Shown: positions 44,036 to 52,881, counted from the stretch's first letter. The stretch is 64,000 bases of DNA from Bacteroidota bacterium (GCA_037133915.1 JBAXND010000014.1:1-64000); one strand, 5' to 3'. Numbers and translations are program-made. The notes: generated by a model from the sequence alone, not told the origin.

Positions 44036-44252
44036 AAAAAAAAAGCCACTCCTTAAAGGAATGGCTTTTAAGCTCAACAGTTGATTTAGTTCCGACCTGA
44101 AACGTCTACATCAGAACAGGTCTCTTTCGTTTTTCAAATAGCTTGCTTTTGCACAGTATATAAGCAGTTCGAGTCCGGTCGATTATCAAGTGTCGTAGTA
44201 AAATGCAGTACTGACCGGTTATGAAAATCATTTTTTATTTTGTGCAAAAGCA
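44036..44252 (-). ncRNA. Candidate structured non-coding RNA
   Basis: The intergenic gap holds several nested and sequential perfect inverted repeats. The outer arms are TGCTTTTGCACA (44144-44155) and TGTGCAAAAGCA (44241-44252), 12 bp. Inside them, CCGGTC (44175-44180) pairs with GACCGG (44213-44218), leaving 19- and 22-base internal loop sides. A second hairpin, GACCTG (44094-44099) with CAGGTC (44117-44122), follows, and the region ends at a terminator with the T-run on the minus strand (44069-44036). A stem, large internal loop and apical stem recall 6S RNA, but no specific family is asserted. No open frame fills this gap. Confidence 0.45.
44041..44069 (-). terminator. Terminator of the candidate RNA
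   Basis: Stem AAAAGCCA (44041-44048) with TGGCTTTT (44062-44069), inner TCCT/AGGA pair, one mismatch; on the minus strand it ends in a run of T (44044-44036). Confidence 0.75.
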
Positions 44253-44349
44253 GAAAATCAATAATCAAAGAACCTATACCCAAAAATCAATTAATCAAAT
44301 TCTTAATTATCTTATTTAGAATAAATCTGTACAAAAATAATAAATAAAA

Positions 44350-44378
44350 AAAGCCCCACCAAACATTGGCAGGGCTTT
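44350..44378 (-). terminator. Terminator of the e(P4) phosphatase gene
   Basis: Stem AAAGCCC (44350-44356) with GGGCTTT (44372-44378); on the minus strand the T-run follows. It lies 37 bases after the phosphatase stop. Confidence 0.75.
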
Positions 44379-44414
44379 AACGTAACTTTAACCTATAAAA
44401 AATGGGTGTTTTGC

Positions 44415-45239
44415 TTAGAATTTTTCAAGCTTTTCATGCCTGATTTTTTTCTTTTCGGCAGCTGACTTTTTATAATCCCAATCGTAGATTGCGCCTTCCC
44501 AGTCTCCGTACATGGCATTCGGAAGTACAATAAAACGACGACCAAATTCAGCCTTCAGACTATCAGTAAGCTGTGCTCTTTTTTCAGTGCTTAATTTACC
44601 ATCAAAAGCAACCGCAAAATCAGCAAGATTATCACCAATCAACAGGGCAATGTAATGTGTTTTCATGATTTCCTGACGACGGCCTTCTTTGCTGTTTTCT
44701 TCAACGCGGAGCATCAGGTGCTTTTCATCTGCCTGAGGACAACCTGTTTCTTTCAGATTTTTAATCGTGGCGTCTTTCAGGTTTTCTTTGCGGTTGGTCA
44801 CATAATATATGTCAACACCTTTTGAATCGGCATATTTCAAAAAATCAACCACGCCGGGGATTGCTTTTGCCTTTGCCAAATTGCACCAGTCGTCCCATTT
44901 TTCGGGATAACCGATTCCTTCGGCAGCACATTTGGCTTCATAAGGGCTATTGTCGAGAACAGTCTCATCAATATCGAGGACAACGGCGCGTTTTTGTTTG
45001 ATTGCTTTATCGGCCAGATTCTTTTCCAGCATCATCCCGGCCAGGGTATATGCCTGATAGGTCAGCGCTCTGAATTCTGCTGCTTTCTGGCTGTAGAGCA
45101 CGCCCATTACCAAATGTTCGTTGGCGCAGCAGCTTGAGTCAGTTTTACAACATTTTTTATCAGCGGTGTTTTCCTTTTTGGGAGTGCATGACACTAACAA
45201 CGCGCCGGCGAGAAAAATAAGTGCAATAGTTTTTTTCAT
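44415..45239 (-). CDS. e(P4)-type 5'-nucleotidase / acid phosphatase lipoprotein
   Basis: 274 residues. Lipobox LVSC places the lipid-bearing cysteine at C18. A Cys-rich spacer (KKCCKTDSSCC, 29-38) precedes the HAD class B phosphatase core with the nucleophile motif DIDET (D89 and D91), YVTNRKENL (motif II-like), and LLIGDNLADF (motif III/IV). Known members hydrolyse NMN and other nucleotides outside the cell; this is likely at the outer-membrane surface. The Cys cluster just after the lipid anchor is unusual for the family and may bind metal or form disulfides. Confidence 0.93.
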   Translation of the reverse strand: MKKTIALIFLAGALLVSCTPKKENTADKKCCKTDSSCCANEHLVMGVLYSQKAAEFRALTYQAYTLAGMMLEKNLADKAIKQKRAVVLDIDETVLDNSPYEAKCAAEGIGYPEKWDDWCNLAKAKAIPGVVDFLKYADSKGVDIYYVTNRKENLKDATIKNLKETGCPQADEKHLMLRVEENSKEGRRQEIMKTHYIALLIGDNLADFAVAFDGKLSTEKRAQLTDSLKAEFGRRFIVLPNAMYGDWEGAIYDWDYKKSAAEKKKIRHEKLEKF

Positions 45240-45269
45240 TATAATAGCCGTTTTCTGATTTGTATTCGG

Positions 45270-46283
45270 TTATACTATTGGGAATTTCTTAAAGATGCTG
45301 TTTGATTTCATCATGATGTCAACATACTGCGCTCTTTTGTAGGCAAAAGGATCCTTGCTGTTCTTCTTTGAAAGTTTTCCTTTGAAGTCGGCAATGGTTT
45401 TATATCCTTTTTTATCCATCCATGCGTTCAGTTCATCAAGCATCGTGGTAATTTGTGTTACATGATTTTTGTAAAGAGTGCTTACAACCTGCACGCTGTC
45501 TGCGCCACAAAGAATCATTTTAATCATATCCTCGCCGGTGAAGATGCCTGTGTTGCTGCAAATAGTTCCTTTTACCTCGCCGAAGAGAAGGCCTGCAAAA
45601 TGCATGGCAAGCTTGTTATCTTCAACATTACTGAGATTGTAGGGGAAGTGCTGCTCTAATTTTTCGATATCGATGTCGGGCTGAAAAAGACGATTGAATA
45701 AAACGAATGCGCCGGCACCGGCTTTATCCATTTTACTTACAATGTTTAATGGATTGCTGTAGTAGGGGCTCAGTTTCACGCTTACCGGAATTTTTACGGC
45801 AGCCTTCACCGCTTTCAAAATTTCCACTTGTTCGTCTTCTATCTGTGCAGCTGTTATGTCAAGACTTTTGGGAACCGAATAAAAATTGAGTTCAATTCCG
45901 TCAACACCGGTCTCTTCAATTTTCTGTGCATACTCAATCCATGAATCCTGATATACTGCATTGAGGCTGGCGATAACCGGAATGGTCAGGCTCTTCTTTG
46001 CTGCGGCAAGGTGCATCAGGTATTCCACGGGACCGGCATGTTTGATGTCGGGAAACAGGTTTACCATTTCTGCATTGCGCTCGGTGTATTCGGCAATATC
46101 ATTTTCCAGCTCGAGTCCTTCGAGCTGGATTTGTTCTTCAAAAAGTGATTTGTATACAACGGCTGCTGCGCCTGCTTCTTCTATCTTTTTGAGATTTTTT
46201 ATATCGGTTACCAGATTACAGGCCCCGACAATCAATGGGTTCTTAAGTTCGATACCCATGTATTTAATGCTCAGGTTTGCCAT
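45270..46283 (-). CDS. Dihydroorotate dehydrogenase-like flavoprotein
   Basis: 337 residues of DHOD TIM-barrel fold: LSIKYMGIELKNPLIVGA, AGAAAVVYKSLFEEQI, VDGIELNFYSV, PVSVKLSPYYSN and the FMN-phosphate region CSNTGIFTGEDMIKMILCGA. It diverges from pyrD: the usual NCPN motif is absent. The neighbour is nifJ, 48 bases upstream on the same strand, and I recall the same pairing in other Bacteroidota, so it may act in ferredoxin-linked redox chemistry rather than pyrimidine synthesis. Substrate is open. Confidence 0.85.
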   Translation of the reverse strand: MANLSIKYMGIELKNPLIVGACNLVTDIKNLKKIEEAGAAAVVYKSLFEEQIQLEGLELENDIAEYTERNAEMVNLFPDIKHAGPVEYLMHLAAAKKSLTIPVIASLNAVYQDSWIEYAQKIEETGVDGIELNFYSVPKSLDITAAQIEDEQVEILKAVKAAVKIPVSVKLSPYYSNPLNIVSKMDKAGAGAFVLFNRLFQPDIDIEKLEQHFPYNLSNVEDNKLAMHFAGLLFGEVKGTICSNTGIFTGEDMIKMILCGADSVQVVSTLYKNHVTQITTMLDELNAWMDKKGYKTIADFKGKLSKKNSKDPFAYKRAQYVDIMMKSNSIFKKFPIV

Positions 46284-46331
46284 ATTGATATGTTGTTTAC
46301 TGATTATTATTTAGATTGATTTACGGGTTTA

Positions 46332-49300
46332 TTATTTTGTATAATCTGCGTCAGCAAGGCGTTTATAGCTTCTGAATCTCCACTTGGCGGCTTCTTCGGC
46401 TGCTTTAAACAGTTCGTCTGCTTCTTTCGGGAACGACTGCTTGAGTGAAACGTACCTTACTTCGCCTGCCAGGAATCCCTGGAATTCATCCCATGCCGGT
46501 TCTTTCGAATCGAGCGTGAATGGGTTCTTTCCTTCGGCTTCGTGCAGCGGATTGTACCTGTACAGATGCCAGTAACCTGCTTTTACAGCTTTATCGGCCT
46601 CTTCCTGGGCTTTGTTCATTCCCGAGCGGATACCGTGGTTGATGCAGGGTGCGTATGCAATAATAATGGAAGGTCCAGGATATGCTTCGGCTTCTTTCAG
46701 TGCTCTGAAATACTGACCGGGATTGGCTCCCATAGCAACCTGTGCTACATAAACATAACCGTATGACATGGCCATCATACCAAGATCTTTTTTACGGATG
46801 CGTTTACCTGCTGCAGCAAATTTTGCAACTGCGCCGATAGGTGTGGATTTGGATGACTGACCACCGGTGTTTGAATACACTTCGGTATCAACAACCAGCA
46901 GATTGATGTCTTCGCCTGATGCCAGTACATGGTCGAGACCGCCGTAACCGATATCATATGCCCAGCCGTCGCCACCAAATACCCATACAGATTTTTTGAT
47001 GAGGTACTGTTTCAGTTCGGTGATTTGTTTAACGATAGGATCATTTACATCTTTCATCACGGCAAGAACTTTTTCGGTTGCAGCCATAGATGCCTCGGCA
47101 TTGTTCATGCCATCGAGCCAGCCGGTGAATGCTTCTTTAACTCCTGCGCTCAGGTTTGACTCCATCGCTTCTTTCATCAGTCTTGCAATGCGGTCGCGCA
47201 TTTTGCGCACGCCGAGAGCAATACCGAATCCATATTCCGCATTGTCTTCAAACAGTGAGTTTGCCCAGGCAACACCTTTACCGTCTTTATTTGCGGAATA
47301 AGGGGTGGATGGTGCAGAACCGCCATAAATAGAGGTACAGCCTGTAGCGTTGGCAACAATCATGCGTTCGCCGTAAAGCTGAGTGATAAGTTTGATATAC
47401 GGTGTTTCGCCGCAACCTGCGCAAGCTCCGGAGAACTCGAACAACGGCTGTGCGAATTGACTGTTTTTAAATGTTTTGAATTTATCGAATGCAGCAGGTT
47501 TGTAACCCACTTTATGTTCCATATGCTCCCAGCGGGCAATCTCTGCCTGTTGCGAACCCAGCGGTTTCATTTCAAGGGCTTTTACCTTGGCAGGACAAAC
47601 ATCGGCGCAGTTTCCGCATCCGGTGCAATCGAGCGGGCTTAACTGCAGTCTGAAATGCAGTCCGTCAAGTTCTTTACCGATAGCTTTAAGAGTAGTTGTT
47701 CCGGCAGGAGCGTTTTTCACTTCTTCTTCTGTCATAAGGAAAGGTCTGATAGAAGCGTGAGGGCATACATACGCGCACTGGTTGCACTGAATACAGTTTG
47801 CGGGAATCCATTCGGGAACATTCACGGCAATACCTCTTTTTTCGTAACGGGTAGTCCCGCAGGGGAAGGTTCCGTCTTCGCGTCCGTTGAATGCGCTTAC
47901 CGGCAGCAAGTCGCCTTTCATGGCATTGATAGGTTCAACCACATCATGGATGAACTTAGGAACGTTGCTGGTTTCTGTTTTTGTTTTTACAACAATAGAT
48001 GCCCATTCTTTAGGAACGGCTACTTCTTCAACTTCGGCGCCTTTTTCAATAGAGGCAATATTCATCTTTACAATCTCTTCGCCTTTGCGTCCGTATGTTT
48101 TCTTGATAGCGGTTTTCATATGGTCGATGGCCATTTCAAACGAGATAACGTTTGAAACTTTGAAGAATGCCGACTGCATGATAGTGTTGGTGCGATTGCC
48201 CAGTCCTATTTCTTCTGCAATTTTGGTCGCGTTGATGATATAGAATCTGATTTCGTTCTCGGCAAGGTATTTTTTAAAATGATCAGGTAAACGGCGTTTT
48301 GTTTCTTCGGCATCCCAGATGCTGTTGAACAGGAATGAACCGCCTTTTTTAAGACCAAGAATCATGTCATACTTATCGATGTATGATGGAACATGACAGG
48401 CCACAAAGTCGGGGTTGTTTACAAGATACGGTGCGCGGATGGGTGCATCACCAAAACGAAGGTGTGATGCAGTAAAACCACCCGATTTTTTGGAGTCATA
48501 AGCAAAGTATGCCTGGCAGTATTTATCGGTTGTTTCACCGATAATTTTGATGGAGTTTTTATTTGCACCTACAGTACCGTCGGCACCAAGACCATAGAAT
48601 TTGGCTTCGTATGTTCCTTTTTTCGTAACACTAATCTCGGGGAGCAGCGGCAATGACAGGAAGGTAACATCATCAACGATACCAACCGTAAAATGATCTT
48701 TAGGTTCTTTCAATTTCATGTTCTCAAATACGGAGAGCATCATGGCAGGTGTCGTATCTTTTGAGCTGAGTCCGTAGCGACCGCCATAAATTGTTGGCGC
48801 ATTTTCTTTACCGTAAAAAATATCTTTTACGTCCAGATACAGGGGTTCGCCGTTGGCGCCCGGTTCTTTGGTACGATCAAGTACAGTCAGTTTTTTAACT
48901 GTTTTCGGGAATACTTTGAAGAAATAATCGGCTGAGAATGGTCTGTAAAGATGTACGTTGACAAGACCTATTTTCTCGCCTTTTTCCATCATATGGTCAA
49001 TCACTTCTTTGATGGTTTCCGTAATGGAGCCCATGGCAACAATAACGCGGTCGGCATCGGGTGCACCGTAGTAGGTGAACGGATGATATTCCCTGCCGGT
49101 GAGTTCTTTAACTTTTACCATATAATCTTCTACCATGTCGGGGATGACGGTGTAGAATTTATTGGATGCTTCGCGGGTCTGGAAATAGATATCCGGATTC
49201 TGAGCAGTACCGCGTGTAACGGGATGTTCGGGATTGAGCGCCCTGTCGCGGAATTCCTGCAATGCTTTCCAGTCAAGCAGTTTTGCCCATTCTTCCATAG

Positions 49301-49865
49301 GGACGGTTTCTACTTTCTGAATTTCATGAGATGTGCGGAAGCCATCAAAGAAATGCAGGAAAGGAATTCTTGATTTAATGGCTGTAAGGTGAGCCACAGC
49401 GGCCAAGTCCATTATTTCCTGAACACTGCCGGTAGCTAACATAGCGAAACCGCATGAGCGGGTACTCATCACGTCGCTGTGATCACCAAAAATTGACAAT
49501 GCCTGAGCGGCGATGCTGCGTGCTGATACGTGAAAAACGCCCGGCAAAAGTTCACCGGCAATTTTATACATATTAGGTATCATCAGCAACAGACCTTGTG
49601 AGGCAGTATAGGTTGAGCAAAGAGCGCCTGACTGAAGGGCTCCGTGAACAGCGCCTGCGGCACCTGCTTCCGACTGCATTTCAGAAACGCTGACGATTTC
49701 ACCAAAAATATTCTTTTTTCCTGCTGCGGCCCATTCGTCCACATTTTCTGCCATATTCGATGAGGGCGTGATGGGGTAAATACATGCTACTTCGCTGAAC
49801 ATGTAGGCAATGTGTGCTGCTGCGTAATTGCCGTCACACGTTACAAAACGGTCTTTCTTTTCCAT
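46332..49865 (-). CDS. nifJ: Pyruvate:ferredoxin (flavodoxin) oxidoreductase, single-chain
   Basis: 1177 residues, the one-polypeptide form, which makes acetyl-CoA and reduced ferredoxin from pyruvate. Pyrimidine domain from residue 1 (DGNYAAAHIAYMFSEVACI), gamma domain ~415-640, two 4Fe-4S clusters (CIQCNQCAYVCPH near 692 and CTGCGNCADVCPA near 744), a third cluster region GACAGCGETPY near 808, and the TPP-binding GGDGWAYDIGYGG near 960 with ending VDTEVYSNTGGQSS. All four Cys per cluster are present. Marks an anaerobic or facultative carbon metabolism. Followed by a DHOD-like gene. Confidence 0.97.
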   Translation of the reverse strand: MEKKDRFVTCDGNYAAAHIAYMFSEVACIYPITPSSNMAENVDEWAAAGKKNIFGEIVSVSEMQSEAGAAGAVHGALQSGALCSTYTASQGLLLMIPNMYKIAGELLPGVFHVSARSIAAQALSIFGDHSDVMSTRSCGFAMLATGSVQEIMDLAAVAHLTAIKSRIPFLHFFDGFRTSHEIQKVETVPMEEWAKLLDWKALQEFRDRALNPEHPVTRGTAQNPDIYFQTREASNKFYTVIPDMVEDYMVKVKELTGREYHPFTYYGAPDADRVIVAMGSITETIKEVIDHMMEKGEKIGLVNVHLYRPFSADYFFKVFPKTVKKLTVLDRTKEPGANGEPLYLDVKDIFYGKENAPTIYGGRYGLSSKDTTPAMMLSVFENMKLKEPKDHFTVGIVDDVTFLSLPLLPEISVTKKGTYEAKFYGLGADGTVGANKNSIKIIGETTDKYCQAYFAYDSKKSGGFTASHLRFGDAPIRAPYLVNNPDFVACHVPSYIDKYDMILGLKKGGSFLFNSIWDAEETKRRLPDHFKKYLAENEIRFYIINATKIAEEIGLGNRTNTIMQSAFFKVSNVISFEMAIDHMKTAIKKTYGRKGEEIVKMNIASIEKGAEVEEVAVPKEWASIVVKTKTETSNVPKFIHDVVEPINAMKGDLLPVSAFNGREDGTFPCGTTRYEKRGIAVNVPEWIPANCIQCNQCAYVCPHASIRPFLMTEEEVKNAPAGTTTLKAIGKELDGLHFRLQLSPLDCTGCGNCADVCPAKVKALEMKPLGSQQAEIARWEHMEHKVGYKPAAFDKFKTFKNSQFAQPLFEFSGACAGCGETPYIKLITQLYGERMIVANATGCTSIYGGSAPSTPYSANKDGKGVAWANSLFEDNAEYGFGIALGVRKMRDRIARLMKEAMESNLSAGVKEAFTGWLDGMNNAEASMAATEKVLAVMKDVNDPIVKQITELKQYLIKKSVWVFGGDGWAYDIGYGGLDHVLASGEDINLLVVDTEVYSNTGGQSSKSTPIGAVAKFAAAGKRIRKKDLGMMAMSYGYVYVAQVAMGANPGQYFRALKEAEAYPGPSIIIAYAPCINHGIRSGMNKAQEEADKAVKAGYWHLYRYNPLHEAEGKNPFTLDSKEPAWDEFQGFLAGEVRYVSLKQSFPKEADELFKAAEEAAKWRFRSYKRLADADYTK

Positions 49866-50030
49866 AATAAAATCTGTTTAATAACTTAATATCGTGAGTT
49901 TTACGTAATATCCTGATTTTTCACAGGTGCGAAATTACTCATTATATATAATAAAGTTGGTGTCGGGGAGTGTTTTTTTCTTCCATATTAGGATGTTTTA
50001 ATTCGGGGAATGAAAAAAAGTGATTTTTTT

Positions 50031-50060
50031 TTTGCGAAAACATAATTTTGTTTATATTTG
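50031..50060 (+). promoter_or_regulatory. Promoter for tRNA-Gly (-33 TTTG / -7 TATATTTG)
   Basis: TTTG 50031-50034 and TATATTTG 50053-50060 with 18 bases between. The tRNA begins 18 bases after the -7 box. Confidence 0.75.
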
Positions 50061-50078
50061 CAGCCCTTATTTGACCAT

Positions 50079-50154
50079 GCAGAAGTAGCTCAGTTGGTAG
50101 AGCATGACCTTGCCAAGGTCAGGGTCGCGAGTTCGAGTCTCGTCTTCTGCTCCA
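50079..50154 (+). tRNA. tRNA-Gly (GCC)
   Basis: A complete cloverleaf: acceptor GCAGAAG/CTTCTGC (50079-50085 with 50144-50150), D arm GCTC...GAGC, anticodon GCC at 50112-50114 in loop TTGCCAA, T arm with GTTCGAGTC. CCA is encoded (50152-50154). Confidence 0.95.
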
Positions 50155-50238
50155 AAAATGCCCTCTGAAATATCGAGGGATTTTTTTTAGGTGTTATTTG
50201 AATGCAGTGTAACAATATCAAAATGTTCATTATCCATT

Positions 50239-50322
50239 GCCCGGATGGTGGAACTGGTAGACACGCAGGACTTAAAATCCTGTGCTCTCGCGAGCGTGCG
50301 GGTTCAATTCCCGCTCCGGGTA
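50239..50322 (+). tRNA. tRNA-Leu (UAA), possible integration site
   Basis: A class II tRNA with a long variable arm. Acceptor GCCCGGA (50239-50245) with TCCGGGT (50315-50321; one G-T pair), anticodon TAA at 50273-50275, T loop GGTTCAATTCCC. CCA is not encoded (CGA follows). Its 3' end lies where the accessory region begins, with a terminator and direct repeats just after, so it is the likely attachment site of the island. Confidence 0.93.
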
Positions 50323-50335
50323 CGATTATCCTTCT

Positions 50336-50368
50336 GAAAGCCCCTGTTTATGGGGCTTTCTTTTTTTT
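50336..50368 (+). terminator. Terminator of the tRNA transcript
   Basis: Stem GAAAGCCCC (50336-50344) with GGGGCTTTC (50352-50360), then eight T. Confidence 0.9.
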
Positions 50369-50370
50369 GG

Positions 50371-50392
50371 GTACCCAAATAAGTACCCAAAT
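50371..50392. repeat. Direct repeat GTACCCAAAT x2, possible recombinase site
   Basis: GTACCCAAAT at 50371-50380 and 50383-50392, two bases apart, ~50 bases after the tRNA-Leu 3' end. Placement suggests a recombinase arm-type site or the edge of an inserted element. Inference only. Confidence 0.5.
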
Positions 50393-50510
50393 TTATGTTC
50401 AGAACTAAACATCTCTTTTTATCCCACTTTCAGCCTATTAAATCCGATACCTCAATTCGGGAACTGCATTTTGCCTAATTTTGACTTCAATCAAAAATTA
50501 CAAATACGAT

Positions 50511-51308
50511 ATGCTGCTCTCAGAATTGTTTGAAAAGGAAAAGCAAGAAAAGGTCTTTGATGTTTTCAGCAAGATAAAAGACCAAATTAACAGCGTGCCC
50601 CAAAGTGATCAGGTTGCTGCGATAGAATACAACAAGAAACTATTCTTGTTGGAACGGCAAGAGTTGTTTTTTACGCAAAATGTAGATCCTAAAGAAAAAT
50701 ATCACTGGATCGAAGCCTTTGCCAGAGAAATCTCCTTTTTGAATGGTGGCCCTTTCACCTATGAGGAAAAAGTCGAAAGGTCTAGAAATAAAGTCTTATC
50801 CGATTATAAGGGTCATTCGTATTTGCCCCAAATTAAAATATTCTTGAAGCAGACCGATGAAGCTATCGTCGTTAAACTCGCACATTTGGCAGCTTATAAT
50901 GAAATATGCGATCTGTTTCAATCGCATATTAGCGTTATTCGAAAAGCATTAAAAAAGAACATTTCAAAAAGTACGAATCCACTGGGCAATACGGTTAGTC
51001 CTGAGGTTCAATATAGAAAATTGTTTGTAAGTGCACATGCATTTGATATTGCAGAAAGAGTAATTAAAGGTAATCTTATTGACTTCCAGGGTGTGTGGAA
51101 GGGGCACACAGGAAAATTTCAGGATGTTCCTGCATTAGTTGAACTTCTTGAAGATTTCGGGTATATCAAATGTCGATCCCGAACTGCCGCGGTAAAGATA
51201 TTTTGCGCAAGATTGAATCTGAAATTTGTGGATAGAACGGCACGTTCAAAAGGCTATGCTTTTGACGAAGCAATAACGTACTATCAAACTCTTTTTCCGG
51301 AGCAATAA
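50511..51308 (+). CDS. Hypothetical protein of mobile-element type
   Basis: 265 residues from ATG 50511; the longer frame would start at TTG 50481. It is helical and charged. The C-terminal part (VWKGHTGKFQDVPALVELLE, then FGYIKCRSRTAAVKIFCARL) has the layout seen at the ends of RteC-like regulators from Bacteroides conjugative transposons, but the match is weak. No membrane segment. It is the first gene after tRNA-Leu and is followed by a 200-base region with repeated TTGCCGA motifs. Function unknown. Confidence 0.65.
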   Translation: MLLSELFEKEKQEKVFDVFSKIKDQINSVPQSDQVAAIEYNKKLFLLERQELFFTQNVDPKEKYHWIEAFAREISFLNGGPFTYEEKVERSRNKVLSDYKGHSYLPQIKIFLKQTDEAIVVKLAHLAAYNEICDLFQSHISVIRKALKKNISKSTNPLGNTVSPEVQYRKLFVSAHAFDIAERVIKGNLIDFQGVWKGHTGKFQDVPALVELLEDFGYIKCRSRTAAVKIFCARLNLKFVDRTARSKGYAFDEAITYYQTLFPEQ

Positions 51309-51320
51309 TTTGCTCTCTTA

Positions 51321-51464
51321 TTGCCGAATTCCAGTTTCGGCAAAATTTCTATTGAAAAATTCAGTGATAACTATTGCTTCCGAAACCCTCTCCAAAAGTG
51401 GTTTTAAGGAACTATTTGCCTGTATTTAATTTGCCGACTTTGTGATTTTTTGCCGACCCGGCAA
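51321..51464. repeat. Cluster of TTGCCGA inverted repeats (possible operator or recombination region)
   Basis: Perfect inverted repeat TTGCCGAA/TTCGGCAA (51321-51328 with 51336-51343, 7-base loop), single TTGCCGA at 51431-51437, and TTGCCG/CGGCAA (51450-51455 with 51459-51464, 3-base loop). They occupy the 210-base gap between two small island genes, as regulator or recombination sites often do. Confidence 0.65.
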
Positions 51465-51518
51465 ACATGCAGGATTTTGCCTTCACATTAGGTCATCTTG
51501 TCCCTAAATATAGAAAAA

Positions 51519-51815
51519 ATGGGACGAATAATTGTTTTAGACGAAGATGATCTTAGACGGATTTTTAAAGAGGTTTTAGCAGAGAGTAGAATCTCGCCTG
51601 ACACTATTGAAAATATAGTTGGTCAAGAGGAATTACTAACCAGTCTCGGTGCTATAGCAAAACTATTCCATTGTTCTCTGCCAACAGCCCAGAAAATCAA
51701 GAACACTATTCCAAAAAATCTGTACAGGCAGTATGGGAAGACTTTTGCCATACCCAGAAATGTATTGCTTGATGCAAATGCGGATTTACGTAAATCAAAA
51801 TCAAATATGTACTAA
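51519..51815 (+). CDS. Small helix-turn-helix protein, DUF3853-like
   Basis: 98 residues from ATG 51519, chosen over TTG 51498 because the family-like start MGRIIVLDEDDLR is there. The middle (LTSLGAIAKLFHCSLPTAQK, then IKNTIPKNLYRQYGKT) is a MerR/excisionase-type helix-turn-helix. Similar short proteins are common in Bacteroidota mobile elements, often as DUF3853, and help regulate or excise them. Next gene begins 17 bases later. Confidence 0.7.
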   Translation: MGRIIVLDEDDLRRIFKEVLAESRISPDTIENIVGQEELLTSLGAIAKLFHCSLPTAQKIKNTIPKNLYRQYGKTFAIPRNVLLDANADLRKSKSNMY

Positions 51816-51832
51816 CCAATTACAAGAGTATC

Positions 51833-52027
51833 ATGAAAAGCAGACAATTTTCTGTACCGGTAGATTCCATGTTGGAGTTTGCTGAAGCCATTGAAAACAG
51901 TGGATTAACCAACACTATTGTTGGAACCTCAGGTGATGACGAAATGATTGTGGAAGTAAGCTATGACTCTGACGAAAGAGCTGCAGTGTTCGAACTGATG
52001 GAGATCGTTGAACCGGAGGATGAATAA
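51833..52027 (+). CDS. Small acidic hypothetical protein
   Basis: 64 residues, about a third of them acidic (VELSYDSDER-like, ending EIVEPEDE). No signal peptide or membrane helix. It lies 17 bases after the helix-turn-helix gene and 50 bases before the coiled-coil gene, in line with an operon. Unrecognised; possibly an antirepressor or mimic, inference only. Confidence 0.6.
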   Translation: MKSRQFSVPVDSMLEFAEAIENSGLTNTIVGTSGDDEMIVEVSYDSDERAAVFELMEIVEPEDE

Positions 52028-52043
52028 TTTTTAATGTGTAACC

Positions 52044-52061
52044 GGAGGGGGCAACCCCTCC
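52044..52061 (+). other. Strong hairpin in the leader of the coiled-coil gene
   Basis: GGAGGGG (52044-52050) with CCCCTCC (52055-52061) around GCAA. It lies 17 bases before the next ATG, and no T-run follows, so it is more likely a translation control or processing hairpin than a terminator. Confidence 0.55.
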
Positions 52062-52077
52062 ATAAATTCTTTGTGTC

Positions 52078-52881
52078 ATGATGAACGTAGGAATTAGGGT
52101 AAATGTATCTGATGAGATACACAGATTGCTTTGCGAGGAGCAACGGAAAAGAAAATCGGCTTCCGGGAAACAGACGTCTTTGTCAAGTTTAGTATCTGAG
52201 TATTTCACCTTCGGCTTGCAGGATAATATTGCTGGTCTTGGCCAGAATGCTGAAAATTGCGATCAAAACGCAGTGTTATTATCTACAACAATACAAGTGC
52301 AACAAAAAGCCATGGAGCTGGCTCAACGGGAAAAGCAACTTCAATTGCGGGAAGACCGGATCAGGCATTTGGAAAATGAGCAACGTTCAACAGATAATGA
52401 TATTCGCAACAGGGAGCAAGAGCTAAGTCAGGCCTATGATGAGCTATGTGAGAAAAAAATTGATTTTTCAGATGAAAAGGAAAAGCTTTTGGTTAAAGTC
52501 GCCGAGAACACATCAAATAAGGCAACAATTGAGAGGCTATATATAGAAATCCAGAAGCGAGATATCGAGAGCCTCTCCCTGAAAAACGATTTTATGAAAA
52601 CCCAATCTGATATTCTAAAAGAATTTGATAAGGTCAATAAAAAGCTAGATAACAAACCCGACAAGAATGTTTGGAAAGATTGGATTGCACCTTTTATGCC
52701 TGTTGCTTCCGATATTGTAACAACGCTCATCACTAATAAAAATATCAACTCATTGAAAGATATCGAGCCTCAGATAAATGAACTAATACAGAAATTCAAT
52801 AGTATCGCACCGGCACAGAAGCAGCAAATAATTCAAGGACTAGCTTCAACATTCGGTGGTGTCCAAGACACAATATGTTGA
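52078..52881 (+). CDS. Ribbon-helix-helix-like N-terminus plus long coiled coil, island protein
   Basis: 267 residues (MMN start; the second ATG at 52081 is also possible). The first ~45 residues (GIRVNVSDEIHRLLCEEQRK, then SLSSLVSEYF) look like a ribbon-helix-helix DNA-binding or dimerisation domain. Residues ~75-215 are a continuous coiled coil (QREKQLQLREDRIRHLENEQ and onward). The last ~50 residues (DWIAPFMPVASDIVTTLITN) may contact a membrane or partner. I do not recognise a family. It is the last gene of the small island block before the copper locus. Confidence 0.7.
   Translation: MMNVGIRVNVSDEIHRLLCEEQRKRKSASGKQTSLSSLVSEYFTFGLQDNIAGLGQNAENCDQNAVLLSTTIQVQQKAMELAQREKQLQLREDRIRHLENEQRSTDNDIRNREQELSQAYDELCEKKIDFSDEKEKLLVKVAENTSNKATIERLYIEIQKRDIESLSLKNDFMKTQSDILKEFDKVNKKLDNKPDKNVWKDWIAPFMPVASDIVTTLITNKNINSLKDIEPQINELIQKFNSIAPAQKQQIIQGLASTFGGVQDTIC

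Noticed and set aside
47655-48155. Long plus-strand frame over nifJ
   Set aside because: The minus-strand nifJ has full conserved clusters; the other frame has no family.
50202-50408. Small frame running through tRNA-Leu
   Set aside because: It overlaps the tRNA gene and has no supporting signal.
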